NCBI GenBank assembly: GCA_021779955.1
Contig: JAJXZS010000044.1
Coordinates: 22,450 to 86,449, forward strand
Reading direction: 5' to 3'
DNA from: Chloroflexota bacterium
GTDB taxonomy: Bacteria > Chloroflexota > Anaerolineae > Anaerolineales > Anaerolineaceae
DNA length: 64,000 nucleotides
The notes under the pieces are model-generated. The model saw only the letters and a program-made list of their open reading frames with translations, was not told the DNA's origin and made no database searches. This document shows positions 37,605-46,183 of the stretch, piece after piece (position 1 is the stretch's first letter; each line of letters begins with the position of its first letter). The translations under genes and the position numbers were made by a program.

Positions 37605-38405
37605 ATGCGTAACGGAACTCGTATTGGCACCAGATTAGGACTTTGGCTCGTCTTGGGATTATTCGCACTTCTATCATTGGCTCTCTCTTTCTATATCGTA
37701 CCGGCGGGCAGCGTCGGCGTGGTCACACGTGTGGGAGCTGTCAACCGTGTGGTCAACCCCGGTATGGGTGTGAAGATTCCATTTGTCGAAGATGTGCACC
37801 AGATGAGCGTAAGAACGCAGAAGGATGAAGTCGAAGCATCGGCCATGTCGGCGAATTTACAGGTTGTAACATCCACAATTGCGATCAACTATCATTTAGA
37901 CGGGTTTTATGCGACACAGGTTTACCAGAACATTGGCACCAGCTACGCCGATATCATCATCGCTCCGGCTCTACAGAACACGTTCAAGTCGGTTACGGCT
38001 AAATTCACAGCCGAAGAGCTGATCACCAACCGTGAGGCAGTGCGCCTGGAAGCAGAGAAGGAATTGACCGATCGGCTTGCTGTTTATCATGTCATCGTCG
38101 AAAATTTCAATATCGTGAATTTCGATTTTTCGCCGGAATTCCAGGCTGCAATCGAAGCCAAGCAGGTGGCTCAGCAAGCCGTAGAAACTTCCAAGCAGAG
38201 ACTGGCTCAGGCTCAAATTGAGGCGCAGACCGCGGTCACCCAGGCACAGGGTCAGGCGGACGCGCAAAAAGCGATGAAGGATACAGGTGCGTTGACTCAG
38301 GAATATCTCAATTTTCTTTTCCTGTCCAAGTGGGATGGCAAGCTGCCGGCGGTGATGGGTGGCGCAAGCAGCATGATCGACGTCAGCCAGTTTATGCCGC
38401 AATAG
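37605..38405 (+). CDS. SPFH/band 7 (prohibitin-like) membrane protein
   Basis: A 266-residue protein. One N-terminal membrane helix (about 10-35), the SPFH domain (IVPAGSVGVVTRVGAVNRVV through FNIVNFDFSPEFQAAIEAK) and an Ala/Gln-rich coiled coil (about 185-230). Such proteins form large ring-like scaffolds that organise membranes and partner with proteases such as FtsH. ATG 37605 is chosen because GAGGAGGAAAG lies directly upstream; the frame could be extended to a TTG 48 bp earlier, without a good site. Confidence 0.9.
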   Translation: MRNGTRIGTRLGLWLVLGLFALLSLALSFYIVPAGSVGVVTRVGAVNRVVNPGMGVKIPFVEDVHQMSVRTQKDEVEASAMSANLQVVTSTIAINYHLDGFYATQVYQNIGTSYADIIIAPALQNTFKSVTAKFTAEELITNREAVRLEAEKELTDRLAVYHVIVENFNIVNFDFSPEFQAAIEAKQVAQQAVETSKQRLAQAQIEAQTAVTQAQGQADAQKAMKDTGALTQEYLNFLFLSKWDGKLPAVMGGASSMIDVSQFMPQ

Positions 38406-38763
38406 GGTTTTATAAATTCGATCAGTTAATTTGAAGTGTTCGGAGGGTCTTCTTACTGCAAAAAGAAGGCCCTTCGCAGTTTGAGGCATGGATAGAACGG
38501 GATAGATCGAACAGGAGATCCTTCACGCCGTCCAGGATGAAAAGCTGATCGCGAAATCATATGGCGCAACGGTGCTGTGCTACCGCTGAAATCGGAAAAA
38601 CTTAGGAACAATTTCGCATCGTGGATTGTATAATATATATATTCCAACATACATCGCACGCGGGAAACAGGATTGAGGTTTCCATTCAAACCGCCGACTT
38701 AGTATCAGCGGTTTGTTTGTTTTGTAACACAGGGTTCAGCATTAGCCAAAATGGAGGTTGATT
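38406..38763 (+). promoter_or_regulatory. 358-bp non-coding region: inverted repeat, TATAAT box and hairpin leader before 38764
   Basis: A 10-bp stem GGGTCTTCTT/AAGAAGGCCC (38445-38472) lies after the SPFH gene but has no T-run. TATAAT at 38629-38634 may be a -10 (no clear -35). It is followed by two hairpins: GGAAAC/GTTTCC (38663-38683) and AAACCGC/GCGGTTT (38688-38714), the second followed by TTTGTTTGTTTT. GGAGG then precedes the next gene. This layout is like a transcription-attenuation leader. No protein gene is supported here. Confidence 0.45.
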
Positions 38764-39069
38764 ATGGCGAAGTATTTTGTTTTGCATAAAACCATTGGAG
38801 ACCCGAAAGCCGGATGGGAGACATTTGGCAAGAATGCTCCCGCACTGGCGGCTGCCATGGCGGCAGGTAAAATGCCCGCAAAGTGCCTGAAGACATGGAA
38901 TCCATATGCCTTTGGGCGGAGCGATATGATCTTTTGCCTGTGGGAGGCCGAGAATTTCGAGGCTGTTGAATCTACATTACGCGAAGCCGGCTTCTACAAT
39001 ATTGTCACATCGGACGTGATGCCTGTGGCAGAAATCGATTGGGCGCAGATGGCAGCAACTGCAAAGTAG
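38764..39069 (+). CDS. Small conserved-looking protein of unknown function
   Basis: A 101-residue soluble protein with no signal or membrane segment. I do not recognise the family with confidence. It has an alternating strand-helix pattern (KYFVLHKTIGD, MIFCLWEAENFEAVESTLREAG, IVTSDVMPVAEIDW) resembling ferredoxin-like single-domain proteins of the DUF4242 or YciI type. Two cysteines are at about residues 43 and 59. GGAGG lies six bases before ATG 38764; the frame also allows a TTG two codons earlier. It is monocistronic, preceded by a hairpin leader with a terminator-like stem. Confidence 0.75.
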   Translation: MAKYFVLHKTIGDPKAGWETFGKNAPALAAAMAAGKMPAKCLKTWNPYAFGRSDMIFCLWEAENFEAVESTLREAGFYNIVTSDVMPVAEIDWAQMAATAK

Positions 39070-39171
39070 TCTATCCAGCTGCGGTCTGAAACACAGAATT
39101 AAACAGAATACCTGTCTGCTTCGATTAAGCGGACAAGCTTTGATTTAATTGTGCTAGCTCCAAATGGCTTT

Positions 39172-39417
39172 GCTGTCGGGGCGAGAGGATTTGTGAAGCG
39201 CAGCGGAATCCAACCTCTGCGAAATAAAAAACGGCTTTTCGACCGTTTTTGTGGCTGTCGGGGCGAGAGGATTTGTGAAGCGTAGCGGAATCCAACCTCT
39301 GCGAAATAAAAAACGGCCTTTCGACCGTTTTTGTGGCTGTCGGGGCGAGAGGATTTGTGAAGCGCAGCGGAATCCAACCTCTGCGAAATAAAAAACGGCC
39401 TTTCGACCGTTTTTGTG
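39172..39417 (-). repeat. Three 82-bp tandem repeats derived from the tRNA-Pro 3' end plus terminator
   Basis: Units begin at 39172, 39254 and 39336 with exact 82-bp spacing, and the tRNA-Pro 3' region starts the next step at 39418. Each unit begins with GCTGTCGGGGCGAGAGGATTT, the complement of the tRNA-Pro acceptor and T-arm 3' side, then a shared segment with GAGGATT...AATCC-AA-CCTC inverted pairing, and ends in an A-run/ACGG...CCGT/T-run terminator stem. Copies differ from each other at one or two bases. Confidence 0.93.
39391..39414 (-). terminator. tRNA-Pro terminator (nearest of three copies)
   Basis: AAAAACGG and CCGTTTTT flank an 8-base loop; the sequence can end transcripts on both strands. 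Copies of the same stem lie in the two other 82-bp units, near 39227-39250 and 39309-39332. Confidence 0.7.
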
Positions 39418-39420
39418 GCT

Positions 39421-39496
<76 letters not shown>

Positions 39497-39520
39497 AATT
39501 GAAAAAATTATAGTCCGAAT

Positions 39521-40930
39521 TCAATCATTTGACAATGGAATTGACTCAGGCTCTCCCAATTTTTTAAGATTGACTACTGCGCCAGGTGTCAAGATCGCAC
39601 CCTCGTTGAGCAGATCGTCACGCCGTTTCGACATCAGATCGCGAATATTTGCGGCGTCCCTGGGATACGTGAAGTAAAAGAGACTGAAACCAATGCCGCA
39701 GATGAGCCATGGAAATGGAACTGTCCAGAGAAGGGCGTTCGTCAGGCCGATTTTCACCGAAAGTGCGCCGGCGATGAGGCTTGAAAAGGCGGACAAACCT
39801 CCCTCGATAAAATTGACCACCGAATATGCGCTGGAGCGTTTCTCGGGCGATACCACGGCTTGCATCATGGGTTCTTTGGCACCCCGGCCTGGCCAGCCGA
39901 TCACCAGTGCTGTGAGCAGCGCCCAACCAAAGAGCTGCCAGAAGGTCATGTGAGGACCAACTTTGATCAGCACATAGGATAAAGGCACTCCGGCAAGCAC
40001 GCTGAATTGACCGATGATCGTGCGGCCATATCTGGCGTTTTTCTTTTCGGCGAAATCGCCGATGACGCCACCAAGATAGTTGCTTATGGCAGCACCGATG
40101 ACGATGATCGCAAAAATCAATGGTGCGCTGCCCCTGGGATCGCTAAAGGAAATCGTTTCCGAATAGTGCAAATCGGTGACCATCCAGTTGATGAAGAAAA
40201 CGCTCATCACCACCCATGGCATGGAACCGGTGATACCCTGCAAGATTGCAGCCCAAATGGTCGGCACTCTGAGCGTGCTGAGCATATCTTTTACGCTAAT
40301 GGAGTACTTGTTTTCGTTGGCGTGCGTGATCAGGCCCTTGAGTTCAGGTTCCGCAGAACCACGTGGCGGTTCATCGACGAATATCCAGATGATGAAGCCG
40401 GTCAGAACGCTGGCAATCCCCAAGCCAATGAATCCCCACCGCCAGAGCTGATCTGTTGCCACAAACCCGAGCGCCAGAACGCCGAGGACGGTGCCCATCA
40501 AACCCACCAGGCCGATTACCCCGAGTGCGCGTCCGCGTTTGGACTGGGGGTAGTGGTCGCCAAGAAGCGAGAACGTGGCAGGCATCAGGCATCCCAGGCC
40601 AAGACCCGAGATGACGCGAATCACAAGCATGGCCGAAAATGAAGGAACGAGACCGACGGCAAGCGTCCAGAGGCCCCAGATGCCAGTTCCGAAGATAAGC
40701 ACTTTCTTCCGGGAATATTTATCCGAAATGTAACCCCAGAAGGGGGCGCTGACTGTTTGCGCCACGGTGCGCAGCGTTTCCATCAGCCCGATGAGGGCGA
40801 GGCTTACACCAAAGAAGCGGGTGATGATGGGGGTCAATACACCCATCGCCTGGCTTTCACCCTGATCGACAAGATAACCGAATCCCAATGCAAACAACGT
40901 GCGACTTGATTTACGATTGGATTTCTGCAT
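39521..40930 (-). CDS. Major facilitator superfamily transporter
   Basis: A 469-residue integral membrane protein with about twelve helices. The MFS loop 2-3 motif is visible as GYISDKYSRKKVLIFG, and the N-terminal helix is preceded by a basic tail. A second loop (GVIGDFAEKKNARYG) sits at the equivalent place in the C-terminal half. The substrate cannot be predicted; overall form is like sugar-phosphate or drug/organic-anion MFS members. It lies 135 bp downstream of the methyltransferase of the Cys-tail locus and could be its last gene or a separate unit. Confidence 0.88.
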   Translation of the reverse strand: MQKSNRKSSRTLFALGFGYLVDQGESQAMGVLTPIITRFFGVSLALIGLMETLRTVAQTVSAPFWGYISDKYSRKKVLIFGTGIWGLWTLAVGLVPSFSAMLVIRVISGLGLGCLMPATFSLLGDHYPQSKRGRALGVIGLVGLMGTVLGVLALGFVATDQLWRWGFIGLGIASVLTGFIIWIFVDEPPRGSAEPELKGLITHANENKYSISVKDMLSTLRVPTIWAAILQGITGSMPWVVMSVFFINWMVTDLHYSETISFSDPRGSAPLIFAIIVIGAAISNYLGGVIGDFAEKKNARYGRTIIGQFSVLAGVPLSYVLIKVGPHMTFWQLFGWALLTALVIGWPGRGAKEPMMQAVVSPEKRSSAYSVVNFIEGGLSAFSSLIAGALSVKIGLTNALLWTVPFPWLICGIGFSLFYFTYPRDAANIRDLMSKRRDDLLNEGAILTPGAVVNLKKLGEPESIPLSND

Positions 40931-41065
40931 GTCTACAGACGCCTCCCTGGTGAATTAATAAAAAATGACCAGAAAACGGCTCTGATGTATGCAATGATGA
41001 GTTTTCCGGTCAATGGTTATTCTATCAAAGAAATCAGTAATATTTTAGTTACATAACACATGTAA

Positions 41066-41824
41066 TTATGGGCTTTTCGTCCCATAAATGTAAAAGGTGG
41101 GAACCCAAAAGACCCTGCTGCCTGATTTCCAGGCGGCATTGTCAAGATCTTTGAAATGTGCAATCTCGGCTGCCTGCAGAGAACCTGACAAATCTTGTTC
41201 CAACACCTGCCATTCAAGGTCCCAACCGGCAGGAATTTTGGAAATGGAAGTTTGAAAACCGGAAGCCCCAAACTGAATATTGCGTAACCCGGCGCGTGAA
41301 AAAAGCTCGGGAAGGCGGCGCCCGAGGGATGGGTCAGCGCCCTGGGTTTTCAAAGAGGCTGTTTGAGCCTTGCCAAGGGGAATCAGCTCGTCTGGCGAGT
41401 CGATACGCGCGGTGTGATCAGGTTCTGCCAGAGCAAGGATGGTTCCGCCAGCCTGGGTCACTCTGACCATTTCTGCCAGGGCTGCGGATGGGTCGTGTAC
41501 CCAGAGTAAAAAGTAATGGCAGGTGACGAAGTCGAAGGATCCGTCAGCGTATGGCAAATGATTGGCATCAGCGCATATATATGGAGAGCCAGGATTCTCA
41601 ACCGCGGCAAAGGCAAGGCGATAAAAATCGATATCGATGCCGTTCAAGAAGATGGCATCGAATTCATCGAAATCGCGTACGAGCGCCCCTGTGCCGCATC
41701 CAACTTCCAGGATTCGAGAATGCGGATGCACTCCAACTTGGGCATATATGTACTTGCGCAGCGAGGAAGTCCAGGCTGCCTGTTGAAGAAAACGCTTCTG
41801 CCACTGGCCGGCTGTCCATTTCAT
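41066..41824 (-). CDS. Class I SAM-dependent methyltransferase of the Cys-tail locus
   Basis: A 252-residue methyltransferase. SAM motif I is ILEVGCGTGALVRDFD, followed by the acidic residue of motif II (NGIDIDFYRLAF), then YICADANHLPYADGSFDFV and the post-motif helix LAEMVRVTQAGGTILAL. This is the UbiE/Methyltransf_11 type, acting on small molecules or peptides. Its start overlaps the stop of the degenerate radical SAM gene by four bases, so it is translationally coupled to that locus and may methylate the same target. The substrate is not known. Confidence 0.88.
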   Translation of the reverse strand: MKWTAGQWQKRFLQQAAWTSSLRKYIYAQVGVHPHSRILEVGCGTGALVRDFDEFDAIFLNGIDIDFYRLAFAAVENPGSPYICADANHLPYADGSFDFVTCHYFLLWVHDPSAALAEMVRVTQAGGTILALAEPDHTARIDSPDELIPLGKAQTASLKTQGADPSLGRRLPELFSRAGLRNIQFGASGFQTSISKIPAGWDLEWQVLEQDLSGSLQAAEIAHFKDLDNAAWKSGSRVFWVPTFYIYGTKSP

Positions 41825-42999
41825 TTCGAATGCGTATATTCCTTCGCTTTTGACCAGATCCAGCCAAACGGATCATTGAGGAAATTGCCCAGGACCACAT
41901 TGATGCCCTGACCGGGCAAAACATCGCCGTCCGGCTCGATATACAGCCACGATATGCCTGCTCCGGATTGTTCGGCGTGGCCATTCTCGAGTTCAAATTT
42001 GACCGGGTTGTTCGCAGAATAGGGAACAGGCAGGCTCCAGACAAGTGAGAGACCGTTCGTGGTGAGGAGTTGCTGGCCGGTGGCAAGCAGATCTTTAGAC
42101 TCGCGGGATTCTACACTAAGCGAGATTTGTGGTTTTCCGTATTGCAGGATGCGTTCGAGTGTTTTCGGAAGCGCGGCGATATTCGAAGGTGTCAAAGTGA
42201 GATGAACAGAGACGGAAATATCTTCTGCGAGAGCATCCTTGAGGGCTTCCCAGGATTGACTTTCGGAGGGATCAAGAATCAGCATAATGTGATCAAGACC
42301 GGATTGGAGCAGATGATGGAGATAATCTGTTTCGGCTAGACGCAGTCCATCGGTGATCAGGCCGGTCACCATTCCCAGGTTCTCGCCGAACTGAATGAGT
42401 TCTGCAAGATCGGGGCGCAGAGTAGGCTCCCCGCCAGTGAAGACCACATGGGGAATGTCTGCGTCCCAGGCTTTCTGCATGATCGATTTCCATTCTTCCG
42501 TATCCAGGTTGCGGGATATGCGATCAGTAGGCGTAACACCATCTGAAGCGCCGCCGCTGGTCTGATAGGTGAGCGCGCAATCAAGGCGAAGCGGCGCTGA
42601 CATCTCCTGCGAATGAGGGTCGACTCTGTCGATGTCCAGATAAATCTCGGGATCGAGGTCAGGCGTCAGGCGAAGGGCATCCAACTGGCCGACAAATTTG
42701 TGGTAATCCGCCATAGCTTCGTCTCTTGTAATGCGGTATCGCTTCTCAATTTCCGCGGCGATCTGGTCTTCGGGGGTTTTCTGGATGAGGTAGCGGGCGA
42801 ATTCGGTAGCAGTACGATTCAGATGGAGCACGGTTTTGGCGTTTAGAATGAGAATGCCCATTCCGTTGGGTTCGACGCGAAGATGAGCGCGGTAAGGCGA
42901 CTGGCCCTCTTCAGTAATGGTGGTTTGATAAGAAGCGGGCTGAAGCTGTTCAGGCCGGTAAAAAAGCCTGTCCCACAAAGTGCGAATTCTTTCCTTCAT
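41821..42999 (-). CDS. Degenerate PqqD-radical SAM-like protein lacking the cluster cysteines
   Basis: A 392-residue paralogue of the enzyme at 43033-44361. A PqqD-like N-terminal domain (about 40-115; ILILNAKTVLHLNRTATEFA) and a radical SAM-like barrel (PHVVFTGGEPTLRPDLAELI) are kept. At the place of the CxxxCxxC loop it reads DCALTYQTSGGASDGV, with no cysteine triad, while the neighbour reads DLALTYRCNNNCAHCYNA. The SPASM cysteines are also missing; it ends soon after YIEPDGDVLPGQG. It therefore cannot bind a radical SAM [4Fe-4S] cluster in the usual way. It may bind the substrate or regulate the active paralogue. The frame is intact, so it is not a simple pseudogene. Confidence 0.87.
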   Translation of the reverse strand: MKERIRTLWDRLFYRPEQLQPASYQTTITEEGQSPYRAHLRVEPNGMGILILNAKTVLHLNRTATEFARYLIQKTPEDQIAAEIEKRYRITRDEAMADYHKFVGQLDALRLTPDLDPEIYLDIDRVDPHSQEMSAPLRLDCALTYQTSGGASDGVTPTDRISRNLDTEEWKSIMQKAWDADIPHVVFTGGEPTLRPDLAELIQFGENLGMVTGLITDGLRLAETDYLHHLLQSGLDHIMLILDPSESQSWEALKDALAEDISVSVHLTLTPSNIAALPKTLERILQYGKPQISLSVESRESKDLLATGQQLLTTNGLSLVWSLPVPYSANNPVKFELENGHAEQSGAGISWLYIEPDGDVLPGQGINVVLGNFLNDPFGWIWSKAKEYTHSK

Positions 43000-43032
43000 C
43001 TTTCCCTCCCAGATTAGAATAATTGCATCAAC

Positions 43033-44361
43033 TTATTCTTTCGCCAACGGGCAACCTCCGCCGCAATCTCCGAAGAGAGAGCAGTCGAAGCATTTATCCG
43101 GCGCCAATTTCCGTTCGCGCAGGCTGACGGCAAGATCATGGTTCCAAATCTGCTTCCAATCCTTCTCGAGGAAGGACCCAAGGCTCTCGTAGTACGATTG
43201 GCAGGGGATTACGGCGCCATCAGGCTCGATGCACATGTTGTAAAGGGCTGCAGTACAACCTTTGACACCGAGTGAAAGATCCATGGGGTCAAAATGGCAG
43301 TACTGGGTTGGGGTGTACCAGATGAGTCTCTGGTTGAATTTCTCCGTGATTTCACGCGCACGGGCGAGGAGCGGAGTCAGTGAAGCCTCGGGGAGGCCTG
43401 TGCCTACACTCTTCCCGCGTCCTGAATAGATGAGCGCATTGAGGCCAATCGTCTTCAAGCCAAGATTCCCCAGAAATTCCAGGGTGTCGGGAATGTAAAC
43501 GGCGTTGTCCTGGAGCATGGTAGTGTTGGTCATCACGTAGAGTCGCGAGACGAGCGCGTTCTTCAGCCCTTCGAGTGTCTCGTTCCATGCGCCTTTTGAG
43601 CGGACCATCCTGTCGTGGATTTCCGGCACGTGCGATTCGAAGGTTATCTGAACGTGATCGAGACCGGCAGCGGTCAACTGTTGAACGTAGGCAGGGTCTT
43701 TCAATGCGCGGCCGTTGGTGTTGAGGCCTGTGATCTGTCCGTTGGCTTCAGCGTGACGGATAAGATCGGGAAGATCGCTGCGTAGAGTGGGCTCGCCGCC
43801 TGTGAAGACGATGTGCGGAATGCCGATCTCCCATAGCTGATCGAGGACATTGAACCAGTCTTGGGTTGAGAGTTCGGGGTAATTCCGCGGACGCGCGTTG
43901 TAACAATGGGCGCAGTTGTTGTTACAGCGGTACGTCAAAGCTAGATCCATGCGATAAGGCGCCGAAGGCCTGGCGGTAAATGGCGGAGTGACCTCCAGTT
44001 CGAGGTCACAGATAGGGCAGGCATCGGGTGAAATCAACCCTTCCAATTGGTTGGCGAACTGCGCATAGTCCTGCCTGGCGTGTTCTGCGGAAATGGCGAA
44101 ACGCTTCTTCAGAGAACGGACGGCATTCGCCTCTGTGGCACGGTTAAGCAGCAAGTAAGCCATCGATGCGGCAGTGGGATTGAAGTGAAAGATGCGATTC
44201 GCATTGACAATGAGCGTCCCGCTGCCATCTTCGTCGATCCTGAGATGGATACGCGATTTTTCTTCCTGTGTTTCACGCAGGAAATGATAGACGCCTGCCT
44301 TGGGAAAATCCAAAGCAGGGGTCATTTTGATATTACCTTTCAAGCGAGAAAACAGGTTCAT
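43033..44361 (-). CDS. PqqD-radical SAM-SPASM peptide-modifying enzyme
   Basis: A 442-residue enzyme. Residues about 35-110 form a PqqD-like peptide-recognition domain (TLIVNANRIFHFNPTAASMA), followed by CPIC and the radical SAM core with CNNNCAHC and FTGGEPTLRSDLPDLI. The C-terminal SPASM domain holds auxiliary-cluster cysteines (MCIEPDGAVIPCQ; CFDCSLFGDCGGGCPL). Such PqqD-SPASM proteins install thioether or C-C crosslinks, or other changes, in ribosomally made peptides. It begins 15 bp after the gene whose product ends in an Ala-Cys repeat tail, the most likely target. ATG 44361 or GTG 44367 may be the start. Confidence 0.93.
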   Translation of the reverse strand: MNLFSRLKGNIKMTPALDFPKAGVYHFLRETQEEKSRIHLRIDEDGSGTLIVNANRIFHFNPTAASMAYLLLNRATEANAVRSLKKRFAISAEHARQDYAQFANQLEGLISPDACPICDLELEVTPPFTARPSAPYRMDLALTYRCNNNCAHCYNARPRNYPELSTQDWFNVLDQLWEIGIPHIVFTGGEPTLRSDLPDLIRHAEANGQITGLNTNGRALKDPAYVQQLTAAGLDHVQITFESHVPEIHDRMVRSKGAWNETLEGLKNALVSRLYVMTNTTMLQDNAVYIPDTLEFLGNLGLKTIGLNALIYSGRGKSVGTGLPEASLTPLLARAREITEKFNQRLIWYTPTQYCHFDPMDLSLGVKGCTAALYNMCIEPDGAVIPCQSYYESLGSFLEKDWKQIWNHDLAVSLRERKLAPDKCFDCSLFGDCGGGCPLAKE

Positions 44362-44376
44362 GAACACCTTTGTGGG

Positions 44377-46152
44377 CTAACGGCCGCCGCCGGCGCAGGC
44401 GCAGGCACAACCCGCGCAGGCACAAGCGCACGCGCAGGCGTGACCGCCGCCGCTGAATCCGCCTCCGCCAGTGCGGTAGGTGGAAGGAGGTGGTGGAGGA
44501 TTGGTGACCTTGGTAACGCCACCTGTAAAGGACGTCAGATCACCCAGGACGCCGCCAGAAAATGAAGTAACGCCTTTGGCAACCGACGCTGCAAATGTAG
44601 ATCCGGGAAGCTGAGGTAGCGAAATGGATGGACGTGAACCGCCAACAGCTCCGCCCAATCCCGCCCCGAAGGATGCCGGAGTGGCAGCAGGACCTGTGGC
44701 CATGCTGGGACCGGCCATCGGTCGGGAGAAGGTTGGGTCGTAGCGCCACCACCAAATGGGGGCGGGGATGAAAATAGGGCCCGAAAAGGTCTGTTGAGTG
44801 CGCGTATCATAGTTGCGGTCGAGCATGGTCCAGTCCATGTTTTCATCAAAGGCCTGCCCTTTGACTTCAGGTGTGTTGGCTGCTTCTACCTGAGCCCAGG
44901 CGCGCTTGGAGATATCGTCGTAGTAGGCAACGGTCTCCTTCTGGCTGAATCCTTTCATCTTTTCACCAATCGACTTGATCAGGTTGATCATCATGGTCTG
45001 AAGTTTGTTACGGCGAGCTTCGCCATTCTTTTCGGCAAATGCGGCCAGGAAATCGGTCTCGTAGGGGTAGAGATCTGCCGGCAGGGGAGAGGCAATCTTG
45101 AGTTCGAGGGGATCCTGGGTCACCACTTCCGCAGCATTCTTTTTGAGCACTCCAAAAAGCGTCATTGTGAAGATCTTGTCCATCGGCTGCTGCATCAGAA
45201 CTCCAGCTTCGACAGCTGTCAGCCCACGCTTGATTCCGTGACCTTCCACGGAAATCTTGGGAGGAAGATATTCGAGCTTGCGCTTCTTGGCGCCAACTGT
45301 AGCCGAATAGATGATCAGACCAAGAAATCCGACGAAGCCCAGACAGAAAACGACGCCGCAAAGATTCGATGTAATGCTGGTGAGGAAACCACCACCGCCT
45401 GAAGAGCCACCTGGAACCGTTGTGCTGGGCGGCACATAGGTCTCTGTGGTGATCGCGGTGGAGTTGACATAGCGGGCCGGGAAACTGGCGCCGAAGGTGT
45501 ATGCTGTGTAGTCATTGGCCTGGCTCGATACCCAGGTGTAGAAGATGCGCCCATCCGACATGATGGCTGATTCGGGCTGATCGGGTCCGGGCCAGCCGCC
45601 TTGCGGGGTGAAATAAGTCGGCTCCTTCGAGGTCATTCCCGCGGGCAGCAGGAGCGTTACCTGCATGTTGGTTGTGCCGTGCACATAAGCGCTATCGAAG
45701 TAGTTGGGCTGGAATTCGATGCTTGCATATGGCTCGGAGGTTTGCTGGGTCGCAGGATACAGCATTTTGGGAACGGTCGGGATGTTCACATGCAGTGTGC
45801 CAGTGCCGCCGGCCGGGATCTCATCCGAACCAAGATAGACAGATATCCCCGGGATGACGACATCCGAAGCCGTGATTTTGGTTATGTTCGTGCTGCCGAT
45901 TTGGGCTGTGATCGTGTTCAAGACGTAATTGGCATTTGGCATGCCAATATCTACGATATCGATTGCATGAGCGCCGGGATCGTTCTGGAAGGTGATGGTG
46001 TAATCCAGGGATGCCGAGCCATCCGCATTGACTGTCACCACCACGGCCATATCAGTGACCTGGAAGCGATAGGATTGGGCAAAGACAGGCGTTGTGCTGC
46101 TTGCCAGGACGCTAAAAATCAGAATGATACAAAGAAGCCTTAACCATTTCAT
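44377..46152 (-). CDS. Membrane protein with external beta domain and a C-terminal Ala-Cys repeat tail (likely modification target)
   Basis: A 591-residue protein. Signal peptide (MKWLRLLCIILIFSVLASS...VFAQS), a DUF2207-like external domain (about 27-270), a membrane helix (FCLGFVGFLGLIIYSATVG), a cytosolic domain (KISVEGHGIKRGLTAVEAG), a Pro/Gly/Ser-rich linker and the tail GGGH-ACACACACAGCACACA-GGGR with seven cysteines. Cys and Ala are encoded by varied codons (tgc/tgt; gcc/gcg/gct), so the repeat is kept at protein level. ATG 46152 is used because GGGGAGAG precedes it; a longer frame to 46530 overlaps the upstream gene and is not plausible. By topology the tail is in the cytosol, within reach of the radical SAM enzyme. 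Confidence 0.9.
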   Translation of the reverse strand: MKWLRLLCIILIFSVLASSTTPVFAQSYRFQVTDMAVVVTVNADGSASLDYTITFQNDPGAHAIDIVDIGMPNANYVLNTITAQIGSTNITKITASDVVIPGISVYLGSDEIPAGGTGTLHVNIPTVPKMLYPATQQTSEPYASIEFQPNYFDSAYVHGTTNMQVTLLLPAGMTSKEPTYFTPQGGWPGPDQPESAIMSDGRIFYTWVSSQANDYTAYTFGASFPARYVNSTAITTETYVPPSTTVPGGSSGGGGFLTSITSNLCGVVFCLGFVGFLGLIIYSATVGAKKRKLEYLPPKISVEGHGIKRGLTAVEAGVLMQQPMDKIFTMTLFGVLKKNAAEVVTQDPLELKIASPLPADLYPYETDFLAAFAEKNGEARRNKLQTMMINLIKSIGEKMKGFSQKETVAYYDDISKRAWAQVEAANTPEVKGQAFDENMDWTMLDRNYDTRTQQTFSGPIFIPAPIWWWRYDPTFSRPMAGPSMATGPAATPASFGAGLGGAVGGSRPSISLPQLPGSTFAASVAKGVTSFSGGVLGDLTSFTGGVTKVTNPPPPPSTYRTGGGGFSGGGHACACACACAGCACACAGGGR

Positions 46153-46183
46153 AAGTTCTCTCCCCAGAGACTGTACTGGTAAA

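Noticed and set aside
38453..38689. 78-residue minus-strand ORF
   Set aside because: It crosses the inverted repeat, the TATAAT box and the leader hairpin, has no ribosome site and no family resemblance.
39172..39417. CRISPR-like array
   Set aside because: Units are contiguous and nearly identical over the full 82 bp, with no variable spacers, and match the neighbouring tRNA.
44377..44460. Simple GC-rich microsatellite without coding meaning
   Set aside because: Codons vary while the Ala-Cys pattern is kept, and the frame is continuous with a full-length protein.
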